Below are positions 18,601 to 27,739 of a DNA stretch of 64,000 nucleotides, one piece after another. The stretch spans positions 558,001 to 622,000 of the forward strand of contig CAZIYT010000002.1 of NCBI GenBank assembly GCA_964543545.1, given 5' to 3'. The stretch comes from UBA4416 sp964543545. Lineage in GTDB: Bacteria > Bacteroidota > Bacteroidia > B-17B0 > Aurantibacillaceae. The stretch's first letter is position 1, and each line of letters opens with the position of its first letter. A program made the translations under genes and the position numbers. The notes under the pieces are model-generated. The model was not told where the DNA came from, did not search any database, and saw nothing but the letters and a program-made list of their open reading frames with translations.

Positions 18601-21600
18601 CGTCATTTTGGCGGCATTGCGTACGTCGTTCATGTCACGGCCGGTCGATTCGCCCACATTGGCGCCGATCAGCGAGGTCGGGATCAATTCCAGGTCCTCG
18701 TTGAAGAACCAGGTAAGCTCAAAGCGGACACAACGCTCTTTCTTCAGCACTTTCACGCATACTTCAAATTCGCCGGTGACCACGTGTGGTTTCGGAGCTT
18801 CCGCAGCCAATGTGGCGGCGCCTGAAACGGAGAATCCTAAGCCGCAAACTTTGATGCCGACAGTACCTCCGAGCTTAATAGCTCCGCCGATCTGGCGTGG
18901 GCGTTTGCTGAACTTACCAAAGGTATCGATGTAAGCTTTCAGCTCGGCGCTGATCGGGCCGAATTTTTTGGAGAGCTCAAACTTCACACCGGCTCCCAGC
19001 CTTAATCCTCCCGATGAGATCATCAGGTAGAAGTACATGTTGAGGATGTCGAAGAGGCGGGCCTGGATCCGTCGGTCTTCGGGCGTTTCGCGGCCTACGT
19101 TGACATACCAGGAAGAAGAGCTGCCCCAGAAGAATCCCAGTTCGATCACACCATCCACGGTAACAATCTTGCCGTCTTCACGCAGCTTGTAATTCACGCC
19201 AAAGCCAGCCTCCACGGAGTGTTTGGTAATGGCGATGATGGCAAAGAAGGGAGGATCGGGATTGGCATCGATGCCAATGCGCTCTTTCAGGAACTGTGCC
19301 TGGCCCTGGAACAGGAAGACATCCGGCAGCGAGAGGAGGAAAAATAATTTGGAAGAAAAAATCTTACCCGAATCGGAAGAAGTGGCTAATGACACACCGG
19401 CGCCTAGGCTAAAGCCTTCCTTGATGTCGAATTTCGAGGCCTGGATGCCTTCTTTATAATCGGGATCGATCTTGGCTTTGTAGTACTGCCACCATTCGCC
19501 GTCTGCCGGAATGCCCGCTGCTCCTTTGGAAGCCACGTAGCGTTTGGCAAGCAGGGCACGGAAGCCATAGATGCCAAGGCCTGTAGCTCCCAATGGGATT
19601 GGCGTGGACATTTCGATGGCGAGGTCGATGAGGAAGGCCGGAACTTTTGGCGTGAAGCGCATGGCAGCGCTGGCCTGTAAGCCTCTGAACTTAGGGATGC
19701 GGACATCCACGCCACCGATGTATTCCTGGGCGCTTTTCAGGAGCTCGATCATTTCAGGACTTGCACCATCCGGAATACGGGGCTCTGCGATAGACAGGAA
19801 GCCTTTAATAGCAACCGCTGCGTCTTCAGGATTAGCTCCACCGGGAATGATGATGTCTACCTTAAGACTTTCCAAACGGATGAACCAATCGAAAGAGCCG
19901 TCGTCAACCGTGTAATAGAATTTGATTCCCTTGCCCTGCGCATCAATAGCAGAGGGCTTCACACTGATGCCACCATCGAAGCCGAAGTATTTGTAATCGC
20001 GACCGTTTTTTTCATAGTTACCACTGTGAATACCGGTTACGGAAACGGTTGCTGCACCGAAGTTAACCGTATAGGCTTTCGGAAGTGTGATCTTACCGCC
20101 TTCGAACTCGAACTTGCCGTCATCATAGATCAGCATTTTTTTGATGTCGAGCTTGTCTGGCAATAAGCTGTCGAGTGGAGCAGGAGGATGGATGTCGAGC
20201 TGACCTCCTACACCGAGGTAGAAACGCCCGTCGGATCCGGCTTCGCGGCCAAAGAAGGCACTCTGGATATCGAAGTCGAAGGCATTGGGAATGCGGATCT
20301 TTTTGATCTGCGGCTCAGCTGCTGCGACGATGTTGAACTCACCGTTCTGCCCGATGTGAATGTCGATGTCGATCACCACCTGTTGCCCGGCTTCATTTTT
20401 GAATCCCGGAATCTCCAGCTTGCCATGAATGGAAGAGCTGATGATGGCATTTTGTTGGAACACGATCTCGAATTCCGATAAAGACACTTTGAATTTAGAG
20501 CCGAACTTCAGCTGGATCAATCCATCTTCATCATCAGGATCGGTAGGGCGCATGCCAATCGTGCCGGAAATGCCGCCGGTGCCCACGAGCAGGTTGCTCA
20601 CAAAGAGCTCTGCCGTAGATGCCGGAATGTCGGGCGAGTTATGCCCCCAGTCGGCCGGGAAGCCGATAGAGCCTTCGGTGATGTACACGCCGATGAAATC
20701 TTCGGGACGTCCGTCGGCTGTAGCTTCGGGGATGTTGGTATTTCTGCTTAGATCAACTTTAATACCATCGAACATGACGGTAAAACCGCTCTTGAGAATC
20801 TCCGATTTCGGAAAATCCAGTGTTGACTGGTTGATGTCGAAAAACTGAAATCCTGTTTCTGTTGAATATTCGATAGAGCCTAAATTAAAGGTCAATGTAG
20901 ATGGTACATCGTGTCCTTCGGTATCCTGCAAAGGCTCATTTGTTATAGGATCGACCTTTCGCACGATCGTTGTAGGGAAACGAAGTCCGATGTAAAGGTT
21001 ATCCAATGACACCGTATAATTAGGTAAGATCAATTCTTTCACTGATTCCGGCGTGATATCTCCAAGCCATTGTTTGAAGATTTTGGTAATGTTGTCTATA
21101 ACTCCCTGGAAATCTGCTCCGGACAAGATAAATTCAGTCAGAATAATCTGAACAATATCAAAATCATTGGGATCTGTTTTAAGTTGTTTGAGGATATCCA
21201 CAGATGGATCTTCAGTACCGGAAGGAAATGTAATCAGCTCTGCCGGGGAATAATTTGAATTGAAATTGGTAATGAACTCTGTATACGGATCCTGCGAATC
21301 TATGAAATTCATAATCGCACTTCCTAATAACTGCTCTTCCGTTGTCTGAGTTACTTCAAGCAGTAATTCGAATATAGACTGAGCGCTTTCTGAAAAATTG
21401 GAAACGTTGAATCCCCGTATAAAGCGGATTAACTCCCAGGAGTACTTGAATGAAACCGGAATAGAGGTTCCGCCGGTTTCTCCTGGATTAAGGAGAAGGG
21501 ACATGCCATTCGTACCAGGTATATCGATGCCGATTTCTTCGTCGAGGATAAGATTCAATTTATAACTTGCGGCATCTCCTGCGCGTGTCTTTTCAACGGT

Positions 21601-21726
21601 AAGCTGGTCGTACCTTATTTTATCAAGTACGGAGGTTAATTCTTCCTGAAGCTTTCCGATGACTTCTGGCCAGTTATCGAGCGGTATAAGGTTCGATAAT
21701 GGTGGATAAAAGGGTTGTGTTGACAT
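15649..21726 (-). CDS. Giant protein of unknown function (2025 aa), possible DUF6603-like core
   Basis: A 2025-residue protein without signal peptide (MSTQPFYPPLSNLIP). The N-terminal 250 residues are mixed alpha/beta. Residues about 250-1000 are a long series of amphipathic beta strands rich in Gly and aromatic residues (GGISVKPSAI, GLGIYGFRALLAKRYV, AGFGVNYKL, IELGFFWGSSSSWYVNVGRETPEDRR, GGLRLGAGVKFELSKKFGP). This resembles the DUF6603 type of large beta protein, from memory only. The second half has cysteine pairs (CPGDPIGHTC, CKLTLCKTIAHCVSDC). It lies between two other giant genes on the same strand. Function unknown. Confidence 0.6.
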   Translation of the reverse strand: MSTQPFYPPLSNLIPLDNWPEVIGKLQEELTSVLDKIRYDQLTVEKTRAGDAASYKLNLILDEEIGIDIPGTNGMSLLLNPGETGGTSIPVSFKYSWELIRFIRGFNVSNFSESAQSIFELLLEVTQTTEEQLLGSAIMNFIDSQDPYTEFITNFNSNYSPAELITFPSGTEDPSVDILKQLKTDPNDFDIVQIILTEFILSGADFQGVIDNITKIFKQWLGDITPESVKELILPNYTVSLDNLYIGLRFPTTIVRKVDPITNEPLQDTEGHDVPSTLTFNLGSIEYSTETGFQFFDINQSTLDFPKSEILKSGFTVMFDGIKVDLSRNTNIPEATADGRPEDFIGVYITEGSIGFPADWGHNSPDIPASTAELFVSNLLVGTGGISGTIGMRPTDPDDEDGLIQLKFGSKFKVSLSEFEIVFQQNAIISSSIHGKLEIPGFKNEAGQQVVIDIDIHIGQNGEFNIVAAAEPQIKKIRIPNAFDFDIQSAFFGREAGSDGRFYLGVGGQLDIHPPAPLDSLLPDKLDIKKMLIYDDGKFEFEGGKITLPKAYTVNFGAATVSVTGIHSGNYEKNGRDYKYFGFDGGISVKPSAIDAQGKGIKFYYTVDDGSFDWFIRLESLKVDIIIPGGANPEDAAVAIKGFLSIAEPRIPDGASPEMIELLKSAQEYIGGVDVRIPKFRGLQASAAMRFTPKVPAFLIDLAIEMSTPIPLGATGLGIYGFRALLAKRYVASKGAAGIPADGEWWQYYKAKIDPDYKEGIQASKFDIKEGFSLGAGVSLATSSDSGKIFSSKLFFLLSLPDVFLFQGQAQFLKERIGIDANPDPPFFAIIAITKHSVEAGFGVNYKLREDGKIVTVDGVIELGFFWGSSSSWYVNVGRETPEDRRIQARLFDILNMYFYLMISSGGLRLGAGVKFELSKKFGPISAELKAYIDTFGKFSKRPRQIGGAIKLGGTVGIKVCGLGFSVSGAATLAAEAPKPHVVTGEFEVCVKVLKKERCVRFELTWFFNEDLELIPTSLIGANVGESTGRDMNDVRNAAKMTNMVTGETYALSHTSASGSIPAPNTWITGTDGNRIPLDSFFDVEFKKGLNMVPSLSNNLGKIGGISTPASYMEFVPPLRGKSDRVRHEYSLKDIEIFYWDENAGPAAWKPYDFYSALLPMYQNATGTLVDAIDPAALSAMKWGYWQQQAPGLNNKLRILATSPLSYTSTTGNAFNIEDMGINDTTIFCPGDPIGHTCVTFAAQDEQRIFAADTLNAHQNVIFRVTQKDGVVLNGITNMYGLYVEPESTLEIFFNEPMKDVHLDLRSQATELSLKYYQRQEGPVVNGLNTYTYALVGTQTENPNNGMIWYTQPDGAFDKIEITVEECRVQKPLFCVPVSNLNTIRTDVFNFIETLIQQNHLIQPSVELYDQYETEYQNFFSSTLYPAHPQSGDQVMLTQGYYSPSGLSFTISDNHGFNCQYQLLITNAPIGHTLADALTITSIVPASYSDGANNEWTIVFISKKNNVHIECKLTLCKTIAHCVSDCSVGLYELCYLSLENYLLNETIPTETEQDEANEAMFDTINKTLQPVWRPNTTYAIRLKTEDTLFREGQSTVLASQVNADVYGFRTTGPVGHFHAYPVLDGSTIEQQDRSDYFALSEKGKQDEFRLSSLKSYIDYDKSYPNADGSLVNAKPLFYENAQLRLFYLYNYVYQFYNDWVDHDHMPAKIAESSLEIKIVDPAPAANAPQQPAGSFEANMIPHTLATGVPPDLIHSVNHDIALLNNLLVGGNPCAEETPLVPIDISSVKQMNLKPLKLYTAQFIANYNARINGNFATAPFSSVVHSYVFQTSRYANFTEQVQSYILFGENGDELFKEAIYPLQLSSATDYALAAQVISESLLPTQDVLKQQYANVFDRLVQGVFALDANALQTAATTEFNLLHSGGKLRGILIRNPEPFNNPKLPSDQETLEVTAFNGTAFVNPGAFSILHSPDRSSIFITSSDMSFDMDAAASLQFKFLYKIYNGIGYEDAPEELIYLNLSNYPF

Positions 21727-21833
21727 TTTAAAAATATTAAATGATTATTAATGTAATTGTATAGATGCGTTTGCTCTTATTTATCATAGATCGCGTCTAA
21801 GGTTTCGATAAAAACAAAATCATTGAACCTGAG

Positions 21834-24800
21834 CTATAACTTAATCAGATTATAATTAGTTTGATTGATTTGTTTATCAAGAATGTTTGGATACCCATTG
21901 GATAAGGTTGTTTTAACAAATGCTTCATTAAGCATTTCCGTCAGCTTTGCGTGAATCTTTGTACTCATCGTGGGGAATTCGGAATTTGTTCGGCTTTCGA
22001 TTTGGTCCGTAATACCCTTGAGTACGCCCCAACATCTTAACGCAGTCAGAAGCTGATTATAAGAAGGAATATCTGGCTCACCTATACGATCAATAAACGC
22101 ATTTACCGTAGCATCCTGGCCATATAATGTATGAGCATTTACAAGGGAAACAGATTTGCTATTATTGGTCATAACATGGTCAAGTCTTGATATAAGCGGG
22201 CTTGCATATGCTTCGATGTGAATAATGACTGCATTGTCATTCAAAGACCATTGAATGTCAGCATAAGCATAACGGACACGGGCGAACTGGTCTGCTGTTA
22301 GTGTTCCAGCTCCCGGTGGTATCTGTACTTCTAAGAGTTCTGCCGGCGATAGGTTATTATCAGGGTCAAAAGCATACCTTTCATCGCTTTCAATCATACT
22401 TGTGATAAGCCATGAGTTTTTGTTGAAGTCCCCAGAAATATCATCCCCGGTACATTTGAAGTACCCGTGTACACCATCCTTATTTTTATAGATAACTTTG
22501 TCGTTATAACAGAAATTTGTTCCGGTATCATATTTCTGAGCTACTATTTTCCATTTGGTCTGGTCAACTGTATTCGTTGTTGTATTATTTTCAAGGCACC
22601 GATATACAAATACGCCATCAGATACAAAATCTCCTTTCTGATAGGTCGTAGAAGCCGAGTATTCCTGCTTCACCCAAGGTGAATTTCCCGGGATAATACT
22701 GGTTGTTGTTATAGCTTTATATACATGAAGCCCATCCGTATCAGAAATGAAAGTAACCATATCATTTGTCTTGTATGAATTGCCGGTTACATATAGAGTT
22801 GGGAGAATCTGTTTTCCAATAAATCCACCAGTCATATTCACTTTTAGTACAGCATCGTTATCGAAAAGGATCTTAATCAATGCGTCGATATTATCTGCTT
22901 CTTCAGTACTGAAATTCCATATTTGTGAAAGTTGCGCTTCGGAAAGTTGGAAAACATCATCGGTAAATAGATCTGGAAATGCTTTGGCAAAAGAAAACAT
23001 GCCTGTTGCTGGGATTTCAGATACGCAGATCGTGTTGAAATGTACTTCGGAATCGCTGGAAAATTTGAAATTTAACACAGACACATCATCGTTCGTAATG
23101 GTAAGATCGCCTGTTTCAGGGTTAAACGATCCCAGAATTTTATAGCCACCGGATATAGCCTGTCTCCAGACATTGTCGGGTTTATCATAGACTCGTGGTG
23201 TCGAGCTTCCCCCTGAGTACCCACGGGAAATGCGGTAAAATTCATCACCAAAACTAAATGGTGCGGCAACAACAGTACCTGCTTTTGATGTATATCCAGT
23301 CAGTTCGGGTTTAATAAGCGTTGTCTGATCGGCTCCGTATAGTCCGAAATGAACAATTGCCACTGTGCCTTTGTCACTGCTTCGCTGTAATTCAAAAGGA
23401 ATGACTTTAATCACATCATCGCTGACACCGGATCCGCCAAGAAAAACATCCATAAAAAATATGCCCGCTTTGTCGGTAAATATGTGCCCTGTAGGATTTC
23501 CGGTTGGCCTGATCGCAAAGTTGTAAAATGAAGAATATTTACCTGTTCCTCCCAGACGTTGATAAATGCAATAGATTACTTTTTTCAGATAATCTTTTTT
23601 TACATCCGAAATAGCCCTTATCAGCTTTTTTTTGAATCCATCTTCATCGGGAATGGTAAAATCGTTGAATGGCTTTATCCTTGGAATGTACCCTGGATTG
23701 GTGTTAGTCATCGGAAAGAATATTCTTGACAAGCCTGTATCATACTCTTCATCATCTTTGAAAATTAAGGCGTAGGCATCAATGATCTTCCTGATAACAT
23801 TATTGGTTGCTGTCTTATCATCGAATAGCTTATGTGGAGGCTGAACATTATTTTGCTCAAGTGCCTGTTCCAGTCTTTTATAGAAGGGTGAGCTTATCGC
23901 GAGTTGCTCAAAATAATACGTTAATTTTGTGCTTAGATCAGACTCCCTCAATCCATTCAAATAATGATACACATGGCGCATGGTCCGGCCAAGCTTCCAC
24001 ATGGCAAATGTATAAGCTGCTTCGAGGAAGAAGCCCTGATTTTCGACATCTGCTCCGCCGCTTATCTCTTTGGTAATAGAATCGAACTTAAGTTGCACTT
24101 TATTTGACGAATCCAAGATCGCAGGATGGAAATCTGTATAGGTTATAAGGATATCGGATAAGTCATCGACAGAGCCGTAAATCGCTTTTATAGTTCCTCC
24201 CGGAACATCATCAGTATCTTTACCTGAAGGTGGAAGGTCAATTGTTTTCGCAACGGGATCAGTAATAATCATTTTCGACCATACATGCTGATAGATAAGA
24301 AACAGGTTATGCCTTTGCCCGAATTTGATTTTGTAATCAGTGGGATCACTTGGCGGGTAATAAATATCATTGACCATCGTAGTTATAAAGTCGACTAGGT
24401 CTTCTTTAAAAACCGTTGCGGAAAGCTCAGTGATGGTTTCCAGTGCCGTGTCAATCTGTGTGTCGGAGTATAATTTCGGATTTATAATATAGCTTGTATA
24501 GTCATGAGCTCTTGCTGTATCCGTCTCTTTTAACTTTAAATCGGGGCATAGCAGTTCTTCCGGACTCTCCTGGATAAGGCTATTCGTGATATTGTCTTCC
24601 ATAAAAATGGTTGACAATTTTCCTGAACTTTTTTCTTTTTTTCCGTAGAAAGTTAAACCAAGGTCAAATTCCACAATATCCACAGCATTCATGTCAGCAG
24701 GAATTACAGGAGTAGTCAAAGACTTAAACCCTTTAATGTACAGCTGGAAAGACAAATAGCTGTCCGTTCCGGCATTAGCCAAATCATCGTTGGCATTATC

Positions 24801-26810
24801 ATTGGTATCGTTTCGATCTTTCATCACAAGCGTTACCCCAAGGTCCGGGTGCATTTCTCCGTTATCAAATTTCTCCTGGATAAACTCCAATACAGTACTC
24901 CAGTTAGCGTTCTGCATCACAAGAATTGTAAGACCCAACTCATCATAGGCCTTGAAGCCATATCTTTTAAATAGCTCATGGTAATGCTTAACCGTTGGAG
25001 GAATCGTATTCAGGGTAAGTGTTCCGTATTTAATGCTTCCATTGAGAACACTATCATCGAGATGCTTCAGGAAATTTTTGCCTGCAGGGATCCGTCCCCC
25101 GGTATCCGAGATGCCGGTTGATGCATCTTTAAGTACGCTAAAACGCGAGTCTCCCGGTATAATAAACAGGGAGGTGTAAAGAGCGTCTTTTGCAATGCCT
25201 ATACTTCCGGTAAAATCTTTCTGGTTGTTTCCTTCCGGCTCAAAATCAACGTAAGTGGTTGTACGGAAATTTTTATAAGCCGAAACTTCTGCTTTTTTAT
25301 TCATGGCTATTGGATCAAAGGCATAATCCATGAAGTACTGTGGATCTGGGATAAGGTCTTTTTTTACAGCATCCGTGAACTTTTCCTGTGTCTGGCGGAG
25401 ATAATACAGCCTGGTATACCAGCAAACGGGTTTGGCCTGAGTACCCACAGGAATATTTGGCACCGGGATCTTAAATGGTCCGAAATAGAAAGAACCGGGA
25501 GAACTTGCGCCGTCTTTACTCAGATCGATGAAGCGTTCATTCGCTTTGGGTGTATGTTTGCTAAACTTGGTCCCGTCATTGATAAAACCGTTGGCCAGAT
25601 ATATCATTTGTTTATAATCGTGCCTGCCTGTGGGAAGACGATCGTGAGAAAGAGAAAGCTTATAGAGATTCTGATTTGTCGTATTAGCCTGGAGAATCGG
25701 TGGAGGCACAATTTTCCTCAGAGGCCATCCATTTGAATAATAGCTGTCCGTCAAAAAATACAGGTTTGAAGGATCCTGTTCGATACCAATCTTGACGTCA
25801 TCTTCATAACGTGGGTAATAACCGTAATCTGCTATATAAGCAGGGCTGGTAGATTCAAGGAAATTATAGTAATTAAAAGATTTACTGTGATTATTCCTGA
25901 CATCCAGGTACAAAACATTCCTATTGAAAAATTTCGAAGTAACTGCATTATAAAATCCAGCTTCCTTGTCCTTATCATCGGAAGTCCCGATTCTGTAACG
26001 CACATTAGTAAAGTACAACGAGCCATAGAACGCCGCTGGATCAAGATAGTGAAGAACTTCTTCTCTCTTATGCCGTTGAAGAAAACTTGAAAATCGATCG
26101 TTATTATTATTGACAAGTGGAGCTGCGATGATGTGATGACGGATATAATCCAGTGGATCTCCCGGATTTTCGGGGCTTTCGGGAGCAAGAATGCTTAATG
26201 TAGGATCATAGTCATAATCATCAAGAATGATCTCCACAGAAAATCCTGAAGCTGAAAACTTGCCTATACATTTGCCCGCATCAAGCTCAAAATAAGGCGC
26301 TTCGCCTGAAGGTTTATTTTCAAAAGAAGCTGAAATAGGAGTTAGTAAAGGGTCTGTGCTATTCTTATAAACAAGAATACTTTCTTTGGGAGGCGTACCA
26401 GCTTCCTGGTATTTATCCCAAATGTAATCGATCATGTCATTTCCCGCATTTTCCGCAGCAACGGAGATTCCATTGATAACTGAACTGAGCAATACTCCTC
26501 TGTAAATGTAAAATTTTACCCGAGGAAGATCATTCATCTTCAGTTCACTAGGCTGAATAGTAGGCTGGAGCACTAAAGTAGCGTGGATACCATCGTCATG
26601 TTCATATACAGCCACTCTGCCTGAAGTAATTGCATAGGCAGGAGGGGCGACGCCATTGTTTGATTTGTGCACAGAACAGCATAGGAACGTTGTTCCTGTT
26701 GTATTTACCGAACCGAATGAATCAGTTTCAATCTGCTTATAAGTAGAAGCGGATTCCGGTGCATCGAGCAGATCGGGATCGGTAAAGAAATAAATTTCTT
26801 TTTTTGCCAT
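21834..26810 (-). CDS. Giant protein of unknown function (1658 aa) with carbohydrate-binding-like modules
   Basis: First gene of the giant cluster. It starts MAKKEIYFFTDPDLLDAP with no signal peptide or membrane segment. The bulk matches no family I recognise. Around residues 1340-1470 three short modules share Y-x3-(T/D)-x-V-x5-G-x-x-x-Y-x-(A/C), for example YSASTTYQKGDFVSDGVFVY and WVK/WKIV/WLI ends; these resemble chitin-binding type 3 (CBM5/12) modules. Base composition is visibly more AT-rich than the two following giant genes, so it may have a different history. The start context (ATAACAATGGCAAA) is almost the same as that of the tail-fibre-like gene. Confidence 0.6.
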   Translation of the reverse strand: MAKKEIYFFTDPDLLDAPESASTYKQIETDSFGSVNTTGTTFLCCSVHKSNNGVAPPAYAITSGRVAVYEHDDGIHATLVLQPTIQPSELKMNDLPRVKFYIYRGVLLSSVINGISVAAENAGNDMIDYIWDKYQEAGTPPKESILVYKNSTDPLLTPISASFENKPSGEAPYFELDAGKCIGKFSASGFSVEIILDDYDYDPTLSILAPESPENPGDPLDYIRHHIIAAPLVNNNNDRFSSFLQRHKREEVLHYLDPAAFYGSLYFTNVRYRIGTSDDKDKEAGFYNAVTSKFFNRNVLYLDVRNNHSKSFNYYNFLESTSPAYIADYGYYPRYEDDVKIGIEQDPSNLYFLTDSYYSNGWPLRKIVPPPILQANTTNQNLYKLSLSHDRLPTGRHDYKQMIYLANGFINDGTKFSKHTPKANERFIDLSKDGASSPGSFYFGPFKIPVPNIPVGTQAKPVCWYTRLYYLRQTQEKFTDAVKKDLIPDPQYFMDYAFDPIAMNKKAEVSAYKNFRTTTYVDFEPEGNNQKDFTGSIGIAKDALYTSLFIIPGDSRFSVLKDASTGISDTGGRIPAGKNFLKHLDDSVLNGSIKYGTLTLNTIPPTVKHYHELFKRYGFKAYDELGLTILVMQNANWSTVLEFIQEKFDNGEMHPDLGVTLVMKDRNDTNDNANDDLANAGTDSYLSFQLYIKGFKSLTTPVIPADMNAVDIVEFDLGLTFYGKKEKSSGKLSTIFMEDNITNSLIQESPEELLCPDLKLKETDTARAHDYTSYIINPKLYSDTQIDTALETITELSATVFKEDLVDFITTMVNDIYYPPSDPTDYKIKFGQRHNLFLIYQHVWSKMIITDPVAKTIDLPPSGKDTDDVPGGTIKAIYGSVDDLSDILITYTDFHPAILDSSNKVQLKFDSITKEISGGADVENQGFFLEAAYTFAMWKLGRTMRHVYHYLNGLRESDLSTKLTYYFEQLAISSPFYKRLEQALEQNNVQPPHKLFDDKTATNNVIRKIIDAYALIFKDDEEYDTGLSRIFFPMTNTNPGYIPRIKPFNDFTIPDEDGFKKKLIRAISDVKKDYLKKVIYCIYQRLGGTGKYSSFYNFAIRPTGNPTGHIFTDKAGIFFMDVFLGGSGVSDDVIKVIPFELQRSSDKGTVAIVHFGLYGADQTTLIKPELTGYTSKAGTVVAAPFSFGDEFYRISRGYSGGSSTPRVYDKPDNVWRQAISGGYKILGSFNPETGDLTITNDDVSVLNFKFSSDSEVHFNTICVSEIPATGMFSFAKAFPDLFTDDVFQLSEAQLSQIWNFSTEEADNIDALIKILFDNDAVLKVNMTGGFIGKQILPTLYVTGNSYKTNDMVTFISDTDGLHVYKAITTTSIIPGNSPWVKQEYSASTTYQKGDFVSDGVFVYRCLENNTTTNTVDQTKWKIVAQKYDTGTNFCYNDKVIYKNKDGVHGYFKCTGDDISGDFNKNSWLITSMIESDERYAFDPDNNLSPAELLEVQIPPGAGTLTADQFARVRYAYADIQWSLNDNAVIIHIEAYASPLISRLDHVMTNNSKSVSLVNAHTLYGQDATVNAFIDRIGEPDIPSYNQLLTALRCWGVLKGITDQIESRTNSEFPTMSTKIHAKLTEMLNEAFVKTTLSNGYPNILDKQINQTNYNLIKL

Positions 26811-27739
26811 TGTTATAATTTTTAAATGAGTGTATTTTGTTTTTATTTATTGATGCTCTGTTTCATGCTAAAACAAAAAGGCATGACAGAACCGCTTCGC
26901 TTAAGCAAATGATTCCTGCTTCGCTTTCGAACGCGAATAGTCAGGGACGCTATACTACAAAGCGAATAATTGTAAATTTTGAAAACAGTGAACACACCAC
27001 GACCGGGAAGATGCAAGGGCATCAGTCAGCTTCGGCTATAGCAAAGCACTAAATAGCTGTGTAAAAATCAGAGCAGGGGAGAGCTCACGTTTTCAGAAAA
27101 ATAGCGGACGCTGAGTCCTGCCTTCTAGGAAGGCGAAATGAATGGTGTTGGTTTCATGATCGGGGGAGATTTGAAAAAAAAGTAAGTACTGTAGTGAATT
27201 TAGCTTTGATTAAAAGAACGGAAGCATGCCTGCTTTGGTGTGTTGATCAACGTTATTTTTGATTTTTTTTCAGATGTTTCAGAAGAAAAAAGAAACAATA
27301 AAAAGATGTTTCAAAGATACGGATTTATAACGAAGAACGTAGCAATTTATTACTACGTTTTGTAGTAATTAAGATTTTTTCTGAATTAAAAATAGGAAGA
27401 AAAACGCAAGTGCCTCTCGCTCATGATTTTTAATTTCTTCGATCTTTTTTCTTTTTTAGTGAAATCTCTCATCCGGAAATTCTGATCGTTGAAATAATGA
27501 GAAAATGAATTGATTTTATGCCCAAGTATCCCGGACTTTTTACGGCGGATCTTTCAATGAAAAGCCGGAAGGACATTTTCGTATGGTCTGGATCTGTTAA
27601 ACGGATTTATGAACCATCCGGCAAAATTGTTAATTATGGTAATTAACGTCCCCTTTTTGATAAATTTCGCCCGATAACTTGCATGTTTGGATATAGAACG
27701 TATCTTTGTTTAAAATTAATCTAAATAAGGTTTTTGGTA
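26811..27739. other. AT-rich 0.9-kb non-coding divergent region
   Basis: No convincing gene on either strand. It separates the start of the giant cluster (- strand) from the response regulator (+ strand), so it must hold both promoters. Visible structures are GCCTTC-tag-GAAGGC (27120-27134) and ATTACTAC-gtttt-GTAGTAAT (27349-27369), the latter followed by an AT-rich tract with six T. A small RNA or a leader could lie here, but no family is recognisable. Confidence 0.55.
27679..27708 (+). promoter_or_regulatory. Probable promoter of the response regulator
   Basis: TATCTTTG at 27701-27708 matches the -7 box TAnnTTTG, with TTG at 27679-27681 and a 19-base spacer as expected for the Bacteroidota sigma factor. 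The start codon is 31 bases downstream. Confidence 0.65.

Noticed and set aside
11478..19915. Many + strand open frames of 60-320 codons opposite the giant genes (for example 14178-15140 and 17995-18825)
   Set aside because: They are antisense to genes with strong coding signal and lack promoters and recognisable domains.
8859..26810. Reading the giant cluster as a prophage or contractile injection system
   Set aside because: No integrase, terminase, capsid, sheath, tube, baseplate or lysis gene could be found in the window.
26837..27052. 71-codon frame in the non-coding gap
   Set aside because: No promoter-start spacing, poor composition and no recognisable pattern.
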